A stretch of DNA of 64,000 bases from Acidobacteriota bacterium (GCA_016213735.1 JACQZU010000021.1:186001-250000), one strand, 5' to 3'; numbered from the stretch's first letter, positions 46,496-55,160 are shown. The notes: generated from the letters alone by a model not told the origin. Made by a program: numbers and translations.

Positions 46496-47547
46496 GGGAG
46501 CCCCCGCTCGGGAATGCCCAGCACGCCCAGAATGTGCGAACCCAGGGCCAGGGGGCTGGTGCGGGCGTTGATGCCCGGGAGCCCCGCGGCCCGTTCGACG
46601 AAGCGGACGCCCACCTGGTTGTCCGTCGCGGGCCCCGCCACCACGCTCACCGCGATGCCGTAGCTCCGCCGCAGCTCTTCCACGCCCCCCGCCACGCCCA
46701 CGGGGTCGTTGGCGCAGAGCACGAAGGCCTGGCCCCAGCCCCGCAGCTCCTCGTCCGCCAGGATGGCCTGGACGCCGTACTCCCCCAGGATCCCGTCCCC
46801 GGTCTCCGCGACGATGAGATCCACTCCCGAGGCCGCCAGTTCCGAGAAGATGGTGCGGGTCACCTGGGGCGCCGTCTCGGAGGAGGTGCAGGCGACGCCC
46901 GCGTCCGTGAAGTCGAAGGCCTGTTCGGCACCGTAGTCCTGCATGGCCAGGATGTCCCGCATGAGGGCCACGCCGGTGAGCTTGGCCCCGCCCACCCGGA
47001 GGCCCGCCTGGGTGAGGCGCCGGATCATGGCGCAGGCCGCGTGGGTCTTGCCCGCGTTCATGCAGGTGCCCATCACGAAGACCACCGGGACCTTCCGGGG
47101 CCCGGGCCGGCCCGCGAGGGCGCCCATCCCGATGTGGGCAGGCTCTCCCTTCCGGGAGCCGAATTCCTTGAAGGCAAGCACCTGACCCAGAACTTCCACC
47201 TCGAAGGGCGGTCCCACATCGGGGTTGGCCGAGACGGCCCTGCCCAGGACCCCGCCCAGGTTCAGGAGGTGCAGGCGCTCCCCCTGGACCACCCGCTCGG
47301 GCATCACCCCCTCGTAGCCCTGGAGGGCGTTGCGGTGCCCCAGGGCCCCCACCACGATGTCCCCCTGGTGCAGCACGCTCATGCGGCCGTGGGGATCCTC
47401 CAGATGGTTGTACACGTGCTTCTCGTTGAGGATGCGGCCCGCCACCACCGCCCCGTGGCGGACCTCGATGTCCGGGCTGAGCGTGACCGTCCGCTGCAGG
47501 TGCAGGTTCCGGGTCACGCTGGAGATCTTGTCGAGGTGGATGCGCAT
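46492..47547 (-). CDS. P-loop (DUF1611/SIMIBI-like) protein in the arginine operon
   Basis: A 351-residue cytoplasmic protein. The first 150 residues are beta-rich (IEVRHGAVVAGRILNEK, GDIVVGALGHRNALQGYEG, LLNLGGVLGRAVS). The second part is a P-loop NTPase-like fold with VMGTCMNAGKTHAACAMIRR (Walker A, K167), then RVGGAKLTGVALMRDILAM, FDFTDAGVACTSSETAPQV and VDLIVAETGDGILGEYGVQ. It resembles DUF1611/DgcN and MobB/CobQ-type folds without being a clear member. As I recall, one DUF1611 protein (DgcN) N-acetylates D-glutamate. Its place between argG and argC, in a cluster lacking argA and argJ, makes it a candidate for the missing glutamate N-acyltransferase. This role is inference only. Confidence 0.75.
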   Translation of the reverse strand: MRIHLDKISSVTRNLHLQRTVTLSPDIEVRHGAVVAGRILNEKHVYNHLEDPHGRMSVLHQGDIVVGALGHRNALQGYEGVMPERVVQGERLHLLNLGGVLGRAVSANPDVGPPFEVEVLGQVLAFKEFGSRKGEPAHIGMGALAGRPGPRKVPVVFVMGTCMNAGKTHAACAMIRRLTQAGLRVGGAKLTGVALMRDILAMQDYGAEQAFDFTDAGVACTSSETAPQVTRTIFSELAASGVDLIVAETGDGILGEYGVQAILADEELRGWGQAFVLCANDPVGVAGGVEELRRSYGIAVSVVAGPATDNQVGVRFVERAAGLPGINARTSPLALGSHILGVLGIPERGLP

Positions 47548-47565
47548 GGGGGAAGGTCCGGGAAA

Positions 47566-47645
47566 AGATCACCGCCAAGGCGCCAAGGCCGCCAAGAAGA
47601 GACGATCCCTGGTTTTTTGGACTTGGGGCCAGACGCCGCCTGGCG
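47566..47645. repeat. Hairpin repeat element (GCCAAGG type) in the argG 3' spacer
   Basis: It starts with tandem units (CACCGCCAAGGCGCCAAGG, then CCGCCAAG) and ends with a roughly complementary CTTGGGGCCAGACGCCGCC. It has the same plan as the elements at 52230, 53357 and 62115. Confidence 0.5.
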
Positions 47646-47651
47646 GGGTGT

Positions 47652-48845
47652 TCATGGATTCTCTTCCGAACGGTGGGCCAGCATCTGCTGGACGCCGAAG
47701 AGCTTGGCGAAGCCCGCGGCCTCGGCGGCGCTCCAGAGGCTGGCCCCTTCTCCGTAGGCGGCCACCTTGGGATCCATCAGGCCGCGGGGGGAACGCACGC
47801 CCTGCACCGTGAAGCGCCCCGGGGCGAGGCGAAGGCGAACCTCTCCCGTCACGCGGGTCTGGCTGCTGGCGAGGAAGGCCTCCAGGTCCCGCGCCAGGGG
47901 GTCCAGGAAGTGGCCCTCGTGGAGCAGGCTGCCGTAGAGGTTGCCCAGCAGCTCCTTCCAGAAGAGCTGCTTCCCGGTCAGCACCAGCTTTTCCAGCTCC
48001 CGGTGGGCCGCGATGAGCAGCTGGGCCGCGGGCGCCTCGAAGGCCACCCGGCCCTTGATGCCGAGGATGGTGTCCCCCAGGTGGACGCCCCGGCCCAGGC
48101 CGAAGCTGCGCCCGGTCTCGTTGAGCTTCAGCACCAGGGACACGGGATCCAGGTCGGCGCCCTCCAGGGCGCAGGGCTGCCCCGCCCGGAAGCCCACCAC
48201 GAGCTCCAGGGGGGGCTTGGCGGGATCCACGGGCCCCCCGGGCCAGGCCTCCTCGGGCAGGGCGGACCAGGGATCGTGGGTCTCCCGTCCGCCCACGGAG
48301 GTGCCCCACATGCCCTCGTTGATGGAATAGGCCTCGGTCTTCTCGGGGAACTCGAAGCCCCGGGCTCCCAGGAAGGCCCTTTCCTCCGCCCGGCTGGGCC
48401 CGAGGTCCCGGATGGGGGCCAGGAGGGCAAGGTCGGGGGCCAGGGTGCGGAAGGCGACGTCGAATCGCACCTGGTCATTGCCCGCGCCGGTGCTGCCGTG
48501 GGCCAGGGCCGTGGCGCCCAGCTCCCGGGCCACCGCCACCGCCCGACGCGCCTGGCAGACGCGCTCGGCGCTGACGCTCAGGGGGTACACCTGGCCCCGG
48601 AGCACGTTGCCGGCCACGAGGTGGCGGAGGTAGCCCTCCCACAGCTCCGCCCGGGCGTCCACGGTGCGGTGGGAGGCCGCGCCAAGCTTGGGGGAGAGGG
48701 CCTCGATGCGCGCCAGTTCCTGGGGCGAGAAGCCCCCGGTGTCCACGGTGACCGTATGGACCTCGTGCCCCTGGGCCTTCAGCCACACCACGCAGTAGGA
48801 GGTGTCGAGGCCCCCGGAAAAGGCGAGCAGGACCTTGTGGCTCAT
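47652..48845 (-). CDS. argG: Argininosuccinate synthase
   Basis: A 397-residue ATP-dependent ligase joining citrulline and aspartate. LLAFSGGLDTSYCVVWLKAQ is the pyrophosphatase-type P-loop. VCQARRAVAVARELGATALA, GSTGAGNDQVRFD (usually TGKGNDQVRF) and EAYSINEGMWGTSVGG are present. The start overlaps the argH stop by four bases. About 100 bases with a hairpin repeat separate its end from the P-loop gene. Confidence 0.94.
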   Translation of the reverse strand: MSHKVLLAFSGGLDTSYCVVWLKAQGHEVHTVTVDTGGFSPQELARIEALSPKLGAASHRTVDARAELWEGYLRHLVAGNVLRGQVYPLSVSAERVCQARRAVAVARELGATALAHGSTGAGNDQVRFDVAFRTLAPDLALLAPIRDLGPSRAEERAFLGARGFEFPEKTEAYSINEGMWGTSVGGRETHDPWSALPEEAWPGGPVDPAKPPLELVVGFRAGQPCALEGADLDPVSLVLKLNETGRSFGLGRGVHLGDTILGIKGRVAFEAPAAQLLIAAHRELEKLVLTGKQLFWKELLGNLYGSLLHEGHFLDPLARDLEAFLASSQTRVTGEVRLRLAPGRFTVQGVRSPRGLMDPKVAAYGEGASLWSAAEAAGFAKLFGVQQMLAHRSEENP

Positions 48846-50209
48846 GGAAGACCTCCGTCCCAGACGGCGTCGCGGGCCGAATCCAGCCGCGCCTTCGTGC
48901 GATCCACCCACGCGCGGGCCTCGGCCAGTTCGGCGCGGCAGGCCTCCAGGCCCAGGTTGGCGGTGCCGCCGGTGTGGGTGGCCTCGGCCTCGACGGGATC
49001 GGGCGCAAAGGTGCCTGCCTTCAGTTCCTCGGCCACGGCGCGGTAGGCCTCCCGGAAGGGCAGGCCCTGGGCGGCGAGGCGCAGGGCCTTGTGGGCCGCG
49101 TGCAGTTCGGGCGTGCTGGCCCGCCTGGAGGCCTCCGCATCCACCTGGAGCACTGGGACGAGGCGGTTCAGGACCTCCAGAAGTTCCTCCCCCGCCCGCA
49201 GGCCGGCCAGCAGCGGCTTCTTCTGCAGCTGGAAATCCCGGTGGTAGTTGGAGGGGAGGCCCGTGGCCAGCTCCCGGAGCAGGCCCGCCCACCCGCGGAT
49301 CTCGGAGCACTTGCCCCGGGCGAGCTCCACCACGTCCGGATTGCGCTTCTGGGGCATGATCGAGGAGCCCGTGGTGAAGGCGTCGGGCACCTTGACGAAT
49401 CCGAACTCCTCCATGGAGTAGAGGCTCAGGTCCCAGAGGGCCTTCTCCACCACCCCGGCCAGGGAGGCCAGCCAGCCCAGCAGCGCCAGTTCGTGGCGAC
49501 CCCGGCTGTTGATCACGTCCACGGGGCTCCGCTGCACCCCCGCAAAGGCCAGGAGGTCGGCCACCCGCTCCCGCTGCAGGGGCAGGGGCACGCCGAAACC
49601 AGCCGCGGCCCCGAGGGGGCACTTGTCCAGGCGCCGGAACACCTCGGGGAGGGCCTGGAGTTCCTCCAGCAGCCCTTCCGCGAAGGCCTGGCCCCACTGC
49701 CCCCAGCTGCTGGGCATGGCCCGGCGCAGGTGGGTGTAGCCCGGCATGGGCTCGTCCCGGTGGGCCTCCGCGAAGGCCAGGAAAGCGTCCGCCAGCTGGG
49801 CCGCCCTGAGGCCCAGGCGAAGGGCGGCGTCCCGCATGAGCAGGCGCAGGGCCAGGATCACCTGGTCGTTGCGGCTCCGGCCCAGGTGGATGCGTTTGCC
49901 GGTCTCGCCGAGCATCCGGGTGAGCTCCGCCTCGATGGCCGTGTGGCCGTCCTCCTGCTCGGGGAGGATGTGGAAGGCCCCCTGCCCCGCCAGGTTGAGG
50001 ATGCGCCGGAGCCCGTCCACCAGAAGGCGGGCCTCGGACCCCGGAAGAAGCCCCGCCTCCGCCAGCATCCGCGCGTGGGCGGCGCTTCCAAGGCAGTCCC
50101 AGGGCAGAAGCTGGAGGTCCAGTTCGGGGTCCTCGCCCACCGTGAACCGGTGGATCACCGCGTCCAGGGGCAGATCCTTGGCCCAGAGCTGGGCGCCGGG
50201 CTCAGGCAT
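48842..50209 (-). CDS. argH: Argininosuccinate lyase
   Basis: A 455-residue member of the fumarase/aspartase superfamily releasing arginine and fumarate. It has GKRIHLGRSRNDQVILALRL, PGYTHLRRAMPSSWGQW and the family signature TGSSIMPQKRNPDVVELARG with the catalytic Ser. NYHRDFQLQKKPLL is also typical. It overlaps argE by eight bases and argG by four, showing tight co-translation. Confidence 0.95.
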   Translation of the reverse strand: MPEPGAQLWAKDLPLDAVIHRFTVGEDPELDLQLLPWDCLGSAAHARMLAEAGLLPGSEARLLVDGLRRILNLAGQGAFHILPEQEDGHTAIEAELTRMLGETGKRIHLGRSRNDQVILALRLLMRDAALRLGLRAAQLADAFLAFAEAHRDEPMPGYTHLRRAMPSSWGQWGQAFAEGLLEELQALPEVFRRLDKCPLGAAAGFGVPLPLQRERVADLLAFAGVQRSPVDVINSRGRHELALLGWLASLAGVVEKALWDLSLYSMEEFGFVKVPDAFTTGSSIMPQKRNPDVVELARGKCSEIRGWAGLLRELATGLPSNYHRDFQLQKKPLLAGLRAGEELLEVLNRLVPVLQVDAEASRRASTPELHAAHKALRLAAQGLPFREAYRAVAEELKAGTFAPDPVEAEATHTGGTANLGLEACRAELAEARAWVDRTKARLDSARDAVWDGGLP

Positions 50210-51272
50210 GGCTGGCCTCCTTCCGGGCCTGCATGGTCCGCAGGTAGCCGAGGGCCGCGGCCGCGTAGAAGGCGGCGCCTCGATGCAGCTCCGTGGCGAG
50301 CAGGTACTCGTCGGGGCGGTGGCTTCGGTGGGTGTCGCCCGGACCCACCTTCACGGCCGGCAGCTCCCCGAGGCAGGCCCAGTCCGAGGTGGTGGCCGAG
50401 CCCACCGGGTTCGCGACTCCCGCCGCCGCAAGGGCGGCCTGAACGACGGGTTCCGCGGGATCCGTGGCCCGGGGCAGGTAGCGGTCGGAGTGGATGCTCA
50501 CCTCGCTCTCCAGCTGGCCTGCAAAGAAGCGCAGCAGCTCGTCGTGCTCCAGGTTCGGGGTGGTGCGGAGGTCGATGAAGAACTCGCACGCGTCGGGGAC
50601 GAGGTTCCGGGCGATGCCACCCCCGATCTGGGTCACCTGGGCCCTGGGTGCGCCCAGAAGGGGATGCCCCTCGAATCGGAAGAGTTCGAGCCGGGCGATG
50701 TCCCGGGCGGCCTTGTGGATGGCGTTCTCCCCCAGGCGGGCATGGGCCACGTGGGCGCTCTCCCCCCGGGCGAGGCAGCGCAGGATGAGCATGCCCCGCT
50801 GAGCCGCGCAGACCTGGAGCCCCGTGGGCTCTCCCACGATGGCGGCGTCCAGGGCGCCCAGCCGGGGAAGGATGGCCTCGATCCCACCACTGCCGGTCTC
50901 TTCTTCCGCGGCGAAGGCGAACACGAGGGTGCCCGGGAGTTCCGCGGAGCGGAGGCCCAGGGCCGCGCCGGTCATGGCCGCCACGCACCCTTTGGCATCG
51001 TTGGCCCCCAGGCCCGTGAGGCGCCCTTCCATCCACTCCGGCTTCCAGGGATCTCCGCTCCAGCCTGCCCCCGGGGGCACCGTGTCCAGGTGGCTGAGGA
51101 GGAGGAGGCGCGGGGCCCCGGATCCGATCTCGAAGACCAGGTTGTGCCCGGCCCGGGTGACCGAGATACCCTCGCCTTCCAGGATCCCCTGGAGGAGGTC
51201 CGCGGCCGGGCCCTCCTGACCGGAGAGGCTGGGCGCCTCGACGAGGCGCTTGAGCAGGTCCTCGAGGTTCAC
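50202..51272 (-). CDS. argE: M20-family N-acyl-ornithine/citrulline deacylase
   Basis: A 356-residue metallopeptidase-fold enzyme. The zinc-binding motifs are LLLSHLDTVPPG, GANDAKGCVAAMTGAALG and FAAEEETGSGG, with IVGEPTGLQVCAAQRG and HRSHRPDEYL later. Because the carbamoyltransferase in this cluster is of the N-acylornithine type, its likely substrate is N-acylcitrulline rather than N-acetylornithine, as in Xanthomonas. The start is GTG at 51272, overlapping the argB stop. A LysK/DapE-like role is the alternative but does not fit the context. Confidence 0.85.
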   Translation of the reverse strand: MNLEDLLKRLVEAPSLSGQEGPAADLLQGILEGEGISVTRAGHNLVFEIGSGAPRLLLLSHLDTVPPGAGWSGDPWKPEWMEGRLTGLGANDAKGCVAAMTGAALGLRSAELPGTLVFAFAAEEETGSGGIEAILPRLGALDAAIVGEPTGLQVCAAQRGMLILRCLARGESAHVAHARLGENAIHKAARDIARLELFRFEGHPLLGAPRAQVTQIGGGIARNLVPDACEFFIDLRTTPNLEHDELLRFFAGQLESEVSIHSDRYLPRATDPAEPVVQAALAAAGVANPVGSATTSDWACLGELPAVKVGPGDTHRSHRPDEYLLATELHRGAAFYAAAALGYLRTMQARKEASHA

Positions 51273-52177
51273 GGGGCGTTCCCCGCGGCCGGCGCCTCGC
51301 CCTGGGCCACCAGCATGGTGCCGCTGCCCTCGTTGGTGAAGACTTCCATCAGCAGGCCGTCCTGGGTGGCTCCGCTGACGATGTGGACGGCGGGAACCCC
51401 CCCCTGGAGGGCCGCCTTGGCGGCGGTGATCTTGGGGCGCATCCCGGTCTTGATGGAGCCGGCCCTTTCCAGGGCTTCGAGGGCCTTCAGGTCCGCGAAG
51501 GGGACCAGGCTGCTGGGGTCCTCCACGTTCCGGAGCAGGCCGGGCACGGTGAGAAGGAAGAAGAGTTTTTCGGCCCCCAGGGCCTGGGCCAGGCTGGCGG
51601 CCACGGTATCAGCGTTGGTGTTGAAGACCTGGCCTTCGGCGTCGGCGGTGAAGGGCGCCACCACCGGCACGTAGCCCCCCGCGAGGAGGTGGCGAAGGAG
51701 GGCGGGGTCCACCGCCTTCACGTCCCCCACCAAGCCGAAGTCCACCAGCTGCCCGTCCACCAGCACCGGCGGGCGCTTCTCGGCCCGCACCAAGCCTCCA
51801 TCCAGGCCTGAGAGGCCCACGGTCGGCACTCCGGCGGCCTCCAGGTCGGCCAGCAGGTCCATCTGGAGGCGTCCCTTGAAGGCCATCTTGGCGGCCTCCA
51901 GAACCTCGGGGGGCGTCACGCGGCGGCCGGCCACCTTTTCCGTGGGCAGGCCCATGGTCTCGCAGAGGCTGTCGAGGCCCGTGCCCCCCCCGTGGACGAT
52001 GACGACGGGAATGGAGAAGCTCCAGAGCACCGCCAGCTGGGCGGCCAGGTTCTTCCGGAGCTTGGCGTCGTCCAGCAGCTCCCCGCCGAACTTGACCACG
52101 AAGATCTTGCTGCGGAACTGGCGCACGTAGCGAGAGGCGCTGCGGATGGTGGCGAAGGGATCGTGCGGGTGGGTCAT
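51269..52177 (-). CDS. argB: N-acylglutamate kinase
   Basis: A 302-residue amino-acid kinase that phosphorylates N-acylglutamate. Motifs are IFVVKFGGELLDDAKLRKNL, PVVIVHGGGTGLDSLCE, VAGRRVTPPEVLEAAKMAFK, VFNTNADTVAASLAQALGAE and SIKTGMRPKITAAKAALQGG. The start at 52177 (MTHPHDPFATIRSAS) follows a weak AGG. The natural substrate may be N-acetyl- or N-succinylglutamate, given the carbamoyltransferase next door. It lacks the fused GNAT acetyltransferase domain of some ArgB proteins. Confidence 0.92.
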   Translation of the reverse strand: MTHPHDPFATIRSASRYVRQFRSKIFVVKFGGELLDDAKLRKNLAAQLAVLWSFSIPVVIVHGGGTGLDSLCETMGLPTEKVAGRRVTPPEVLEAAKMAFKGRLQMDLLADLEAAGVPTVGLSGLDGGLVRAEKRPPVLVDGQLVDFGLVGDVKAVDPALLRHLLAGGYVPVVAPFTADAEGQVFNTNADTVAASLAQALGAEKLFFLLTVPGLLRNVEDPSSLVPFADLKALEALERAGSIKTGMRPKITAAKAALQGGVPAVHIVSGATQDGLLMEVFTNEGSGTMLVAQGEAPAAGNAP

Positions 52178-52229
52178 GGGGCTACCTGGAGGGGGATTCA
52201 CTTCGGAGGGCAAGGAGAAGGAAAAAATT

Positions 52230-52315
52230 CTCACCACGAAAAACACAAAAAGGCACGAAAACAAGCTGCATCACGGTGAATTCTTTCGTGCGGGTTCGTG
52301 TTTTTCGTGGTTGAG
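52230..52315. repeat. Hairpin repeat element (CCACGAA type) between argF' and argB
   Basis: CTCACCACGAAAAACAC on the left faces GTGTTTTTCGTGGTTGAG on the right, with GGCACGAAA facing TTTCGTGC inside, giving an almost complete 86-bp hairpin. It is the clearest of four related elements. Confidence 0.75.
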
Positions 52316-52335
52316 ATGATTTCCTCCGTGGTTCC

Positions 52336-53337
52336 TCATGATCCGTTTCCGATCAACAGGTCGAGGAGGGCGCGCTGGACATGGAAGCGGTTCTCGGCCT
52401 CGTCCACGACGCGGCACTGGGGGGAATCCAGCACGGCGTCCGAGACCTCTACGTTGCGCCGGACGGGCAGGCAATGCTCGAAGATGGCGTCCGGGGCCAT
52501 GCGGGCCAGGTGGGCGGTGCTGGTGAGCCACTCCGGGTGGGCCTTCACCGCTTCGGGCCCCGGGCCGCCGGCGGTGGCGGGCCCCCAGGACTTGGCATAC
52601 AGCACCCGGCTGCCCGCGAGGGCCGAATCAAGGTCGTGCGTGACGCTCACCGAGCCGCCCGCGGCCTGGGCGTAGCCCCGGGCCTCCGCCAGGACCTCGG
52701 GCATCAACTCGAATCCCTCGGGGTGGGCCACCCGCACCTCGCAGCCGGCCGCGGCGGCCGTGAGGAGGAAGGAGTTGGGCACCGCCTTGGGCAGGGGCTT
52801 GATGTGCGGGGCCCAGGCAAGGGTCACGGGCAGCCCCCGGGTGGGGCCGAAGAGCTCCCGGGCGGTGAGGAGGTCCGCCAGGCCCTGGCAGGGGTGCTCC
52901 CGGGCGCTCTCCATGCTGATCACGGGCACGGTGCTGTACTGGCGGAAGGCGCCGATCACCGGATCGGCGTGGTCCGCCGCGTCGTCGGCGCAGGTGGCGA
53001 AGGTGCGCACCGCGAGGGCGTCCGCATAGCGGGCCAGGACGGGCACCGCCTCCCGGACGTGCTCGGCCCGATCGCCGTCCATCACGGCCCCGAGCCGGTC
53101 CTCCAGCTTCCACACGCCATTGCCCACCTCCAGCACCACCGCGCTGCCTCCGCCGCGGATCATCACCGTCTCGAAACTGGCCCGGGTGCGCAGCGAAGGG
53201 TTGAAGAACACCATGGCCAGCACCCGGTCCACCAGGTGCTTGGGGAAGCTGCCCTTCCATGCGGCGGCCCTGGACAGAATGCGTTCCACGCCCTCCGGGC
53301 CCAGGTCCCTGATGTGGGTGAAGTGACGAAGCGTCAT
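52336..53337 (-). CDS. N-acylornithine carbamoyltransferase (succinyl type suspected)
   Basis: A 333-residue transcarbamylase, not the usual ornithine enzyme. It has FFNPSLRTRASFE in place of the STRTR motif, then VLEVGNGVWKLEDRLGAVMD, GDRAEHVREAVPVL, SMESAREHPCQGLADLLT, LYAKSWG, FEHCLPVRRNVEVSDAVLDS and DEAENRFHVQRALL, all hallmarks of the Xanthomonas acetylornithine and Bacteroides succinylornithine enzymes. At the residue that sets specificity (Glu92 in the former, Pro90 in the latter) this protein has Ala91. Published swaps of that Glu to Ala or Pro turned the acetyl enzyme into a succinyl enzyme, so N-succinylornithine is the favoured substrate. Confidence 0.9.
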   Translation of the reverse strand: MTLRHFTHIRDLGPEGVERILSRAAAWKGSFPKHLVDRVLAMVFFNPSLRTRASFETVMIRGGGSAVVLEVGNGVWKLEDRLGAVMDGDRAEHVREAVPVLARYADALAVRTFATCADDAADHADPVIGAFRQYSTVPVISMESAREHPCQGLADLLTARELFGPTRGLPVTLAWAPHIKPLPKAVPNSFLLTAAAAGCEVRVAHPEGFELMPEVLAEARGYAQAAGGSVSVTHDLDSALAGSRVLYAKSWGPATAGGPGPEAVKAHPEWLTSTAHLARMAPDAIFEHCLPVRRNVEVSDAVLDSPQCRVVDEAENRFHVQRALLDLLIGNGS

Positions 53338-53356
53338 GGCTGCCTCAGAGAAGAAG

Positions 53357-53426
53357 ATTCACCACGAAGACCACGAAAGGAACCGCCATGGGAGTGGGTG
53401 GTCTTCCTGTCTTCGTGGTTCCAATT
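53357..53426. repeat. Hairpin repeat element (CCACGAA type) between argD and argF'
   Basis: TTCACCACGAAGACCACGAAAGG on the left and GTCTTCGTGGTTCC on the right form a hairpin of about 70 bp, related to the element at 52230. Confidence 0.65.
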
Positions 53427-53431
53427 CCATT

Positions 53432-54613
53432 TCATCCCTTCCCCCCGAAATCCCGGATCGCGTCGAGGAGGGCCCGGACGGCGTCATCGGTGAGGGTGAG
53501 CGGGGGCATGAGGCGCAGCACCTCCGGGTCGTGGGAACCGCCCACCAGGATGCGCCGGTCCTGGAGGAATGTCTTGAGGGCCTTGGCCCGACCGGGAACG
53601 CGCAGACCCAGGAGGAGTCCCTCCCCGTGGACCCTCGTCACGACGGACGGATCCACGGCGTCCCGGATCCACTGGCCCAACCGGGCGGCCCTCTCGGCGA
53701 GCCGTTCCTCCCGGATCACCTCCAGGGTGGCGAGGAGCGCGGCGGAGGCCAGGGGGCCGCCTCCGAAGGTGGACCCGAGGTCCCCCGTGCCCAGGCGGGC
53801 GGCGACGGCTTCGTTCATCAGGAGGGCCCCCATGGGAACCCCGCTGGCAATGCCCTTGGCCAGGCTCATCAGGTCCGGGTCCACCCCGTAGTACTGGGCG
53901 GCGAAGGGAGTCCCCAGGCGGCCGAAGCCGGTCTGGACTTCGTCGAAGATCAACAGCGCCCCGGCGTCGTCGCAAGCCTTCCGGAGGGCCCGGAACCAGG
54001 CGGGATCCGCCGTGCGCACCCCCGCCATGCTCTGAATGGGCTCCACGATCACGGCGGCGGCCTGCCCCAGGTCGGCCTGCTCCAAGGCCTCGCCGTCACC
54101 GAAGGGCAGGAAGTCCACGGGGGCGAGAAGGGATTCGTAGCCGTGGTGAAGCTTGGGATCGTCCGTGGCCGAGAGGGCCAGCAGCGTGCGGCCGTGGAAG
54201 CTGCCCCGGAAGGCCACGAAGGAGTGGCGCCCCGTCAGCTTGGCCGCCACCTTGAGGGCGTTCTCGTTGGCCTCGGCGCCGGAATTGCAGAAGAAGGCCG
54301 AGGCCATGGCGGTGGGCGCGAAGGCGAGCAGGGCCTCGGCGGCGGCGTCCCGGACCGGAAGGCGGGCCGCAGTGGAGTAGAAGATCAGTTCCCGAGCCTG
54401 GGCGGCGATGGCCTCCGCCACCCTGGGGTGGGCGTGGCCCGTGGCGCACACGCAGTGGCCCCCGTAGAAGTCGAGGTAGGCGTTCCCCTCGGCGTCGAAG
54501 ACCCGGTCCCCCGCGCCCCGCAGGAGCGGAAAGGGGTAGGGCGGGTAGGTGGGCAGGAGGGCCGGCAGGCTGGAGGTCACAGGGGCTCGCGGAAGGCTGC
54601 ATGCCGTGGGCAT
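53432..54613 (-). CDS. argD: N-acylornithine aminotransferase
   Basis: A 393-residue class III PLP aminotransferase. [78 protein letters not shown] and the PLP lysine in [11 protein letters not shown] are intact. It transaminates N-acyl-glutamate semialdehyde. The start at 54613 lies just after a TATTAT -10-like box; in-frame ATGs at 54622 and 54631 fall inside that promoter. It is the first gene of the leftward arginine operon, divergent from argR. Confidence 0.92.
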   Translation of the reverse strand: MPTACSLPRAPVTSSLPALLPTYPPYPFPLLRGAGDRVFDAEGNAYLDFYGGHCVCATGHAHPRVAEAIAAQARELIFYSTAARLPVRDAAAEALLAFAPTAMASAFFCNSGAEANENALKVAAKLTGRHSFVAFRGSFHGRTLLALSATDDPKLHHGYESLLAPVDFLPFGDGEALEQADLGQAAAVIVEPIQSMAGVRTADPAWFRALRKACDDAGALLIFDEVQTGFGRLGTPFAAQYYGVDPDLMSLAKGIASGVPMGALLMNEAVAARLGTGDLGSTFGGGPLASAALLATLEVIREERLAERAARLGQWIRDAVDPSVVTRVHGEGLLLGLRVPGRAKALKTFLQDRRILVGGSHDPEVLRLMPPLTLTDDAVRALLDAIRDFGGKG

Positions 54614-54614
54614 G

Positions 54615-54740
54615 AGACGCATAATATGCATTCAGGGACGTCCTCGAAGCAAGTTCTTTTTTTTGATTTTTTTGAAAATATCATTGAATTCAAGACATTC
54701 CCTCCTTGCATTGATCTGCAAATTTTTGCATATTTCAACC
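54615..54740. promoter_or_regulatory. argR-argD control region with AT-rich inverted repeats
   Basis: This 126-base region is strikingly AT-rich for this genome. It holds GCATAATATGC (54619-54629), runs of eight and seven T, TTGAATTCAA (54684-54693) and TGCAAATTTTTGCA (54717-54730). These are good ArgR-box candidates (E. coli boxes resemble TGAAT-N4-ATTCA). The TATTAT on the minus strand would serve argD. Confidence 0.6.
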
Positions 54741-55154
54741 ATGCCTCACTCCCTGGACCAGGCCATCCTCCAGGCCATCGCGCGCGGCGACGCCGCCGAT
54801 CAGGACACCCTCCTCCGTCGCCTGGCCCGGCAGGGCCACGAACTCACCCAGTCCACCCTGTCCCGGCACCTCAAGAAACTGGGCATCCACAAGGTGGAGG
54901 GCGTGTACCGCCGGACCGAGGCTCCCCGGGGGGGACTCCCGAGCTTCACCCTCACCGTCGCCCCCCCCAACCTGATCGTTCTGCGCACCGCCCCGGGCTT
55001 TGCCAACGCCCTGGCCCTGCGGCTGGACGCGGCTGAACTCCCGGGCCTCGTGGGAACCATCGCGGGGGACGACACCGTGTTCATCGCCGTGGAGCCCCCC
55101 GCCGGGCTCCAGCCCATGGCTTCCCGCGTTCGGACGTTCTTGAACGGGGCCTGA
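54741..55154 (+). CDS. argR: Arginine repressor ArgR
   Basis: A 137-residue ArgR/AhrC-type regulator. The N-terminal winged helix ([40 protein letters not shown]) holds the SxxTxSRxL-like recognition helix. The C-terminal hexamerisation domain has [20 protein letters not shown] and the arginine-binding [12 protein letters not shown] (GTxAGDDTxF). The protein is shorter than E. coli ArgR (156). It should bind the inverted repeats in the shared upstream region and control both itself and the arginine operon. Confidence 0.93.
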   Translation: MPHSLDQAILQAIARGDAADQDTLLRRLARQGHELTQSTLSRHLKKLGIHKVEGVYRRTEAPRGGLPSFTLTVAPPNLIVLRTAPGFANALALRLDAAELPGLVGTIAGDDTVFIAVEPPAGLQPMASRVRTFLNGA

Positions 55155-55160
55155 CGCCCC

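Noticed and set aside
45449-47578. A single 709-codon frame covering argC and the P-loop gene
   Set aside because: Only the argC part (from 46495) has family motifs. The remainder is in the wrong frame for the P-loop protein and is a shadow.
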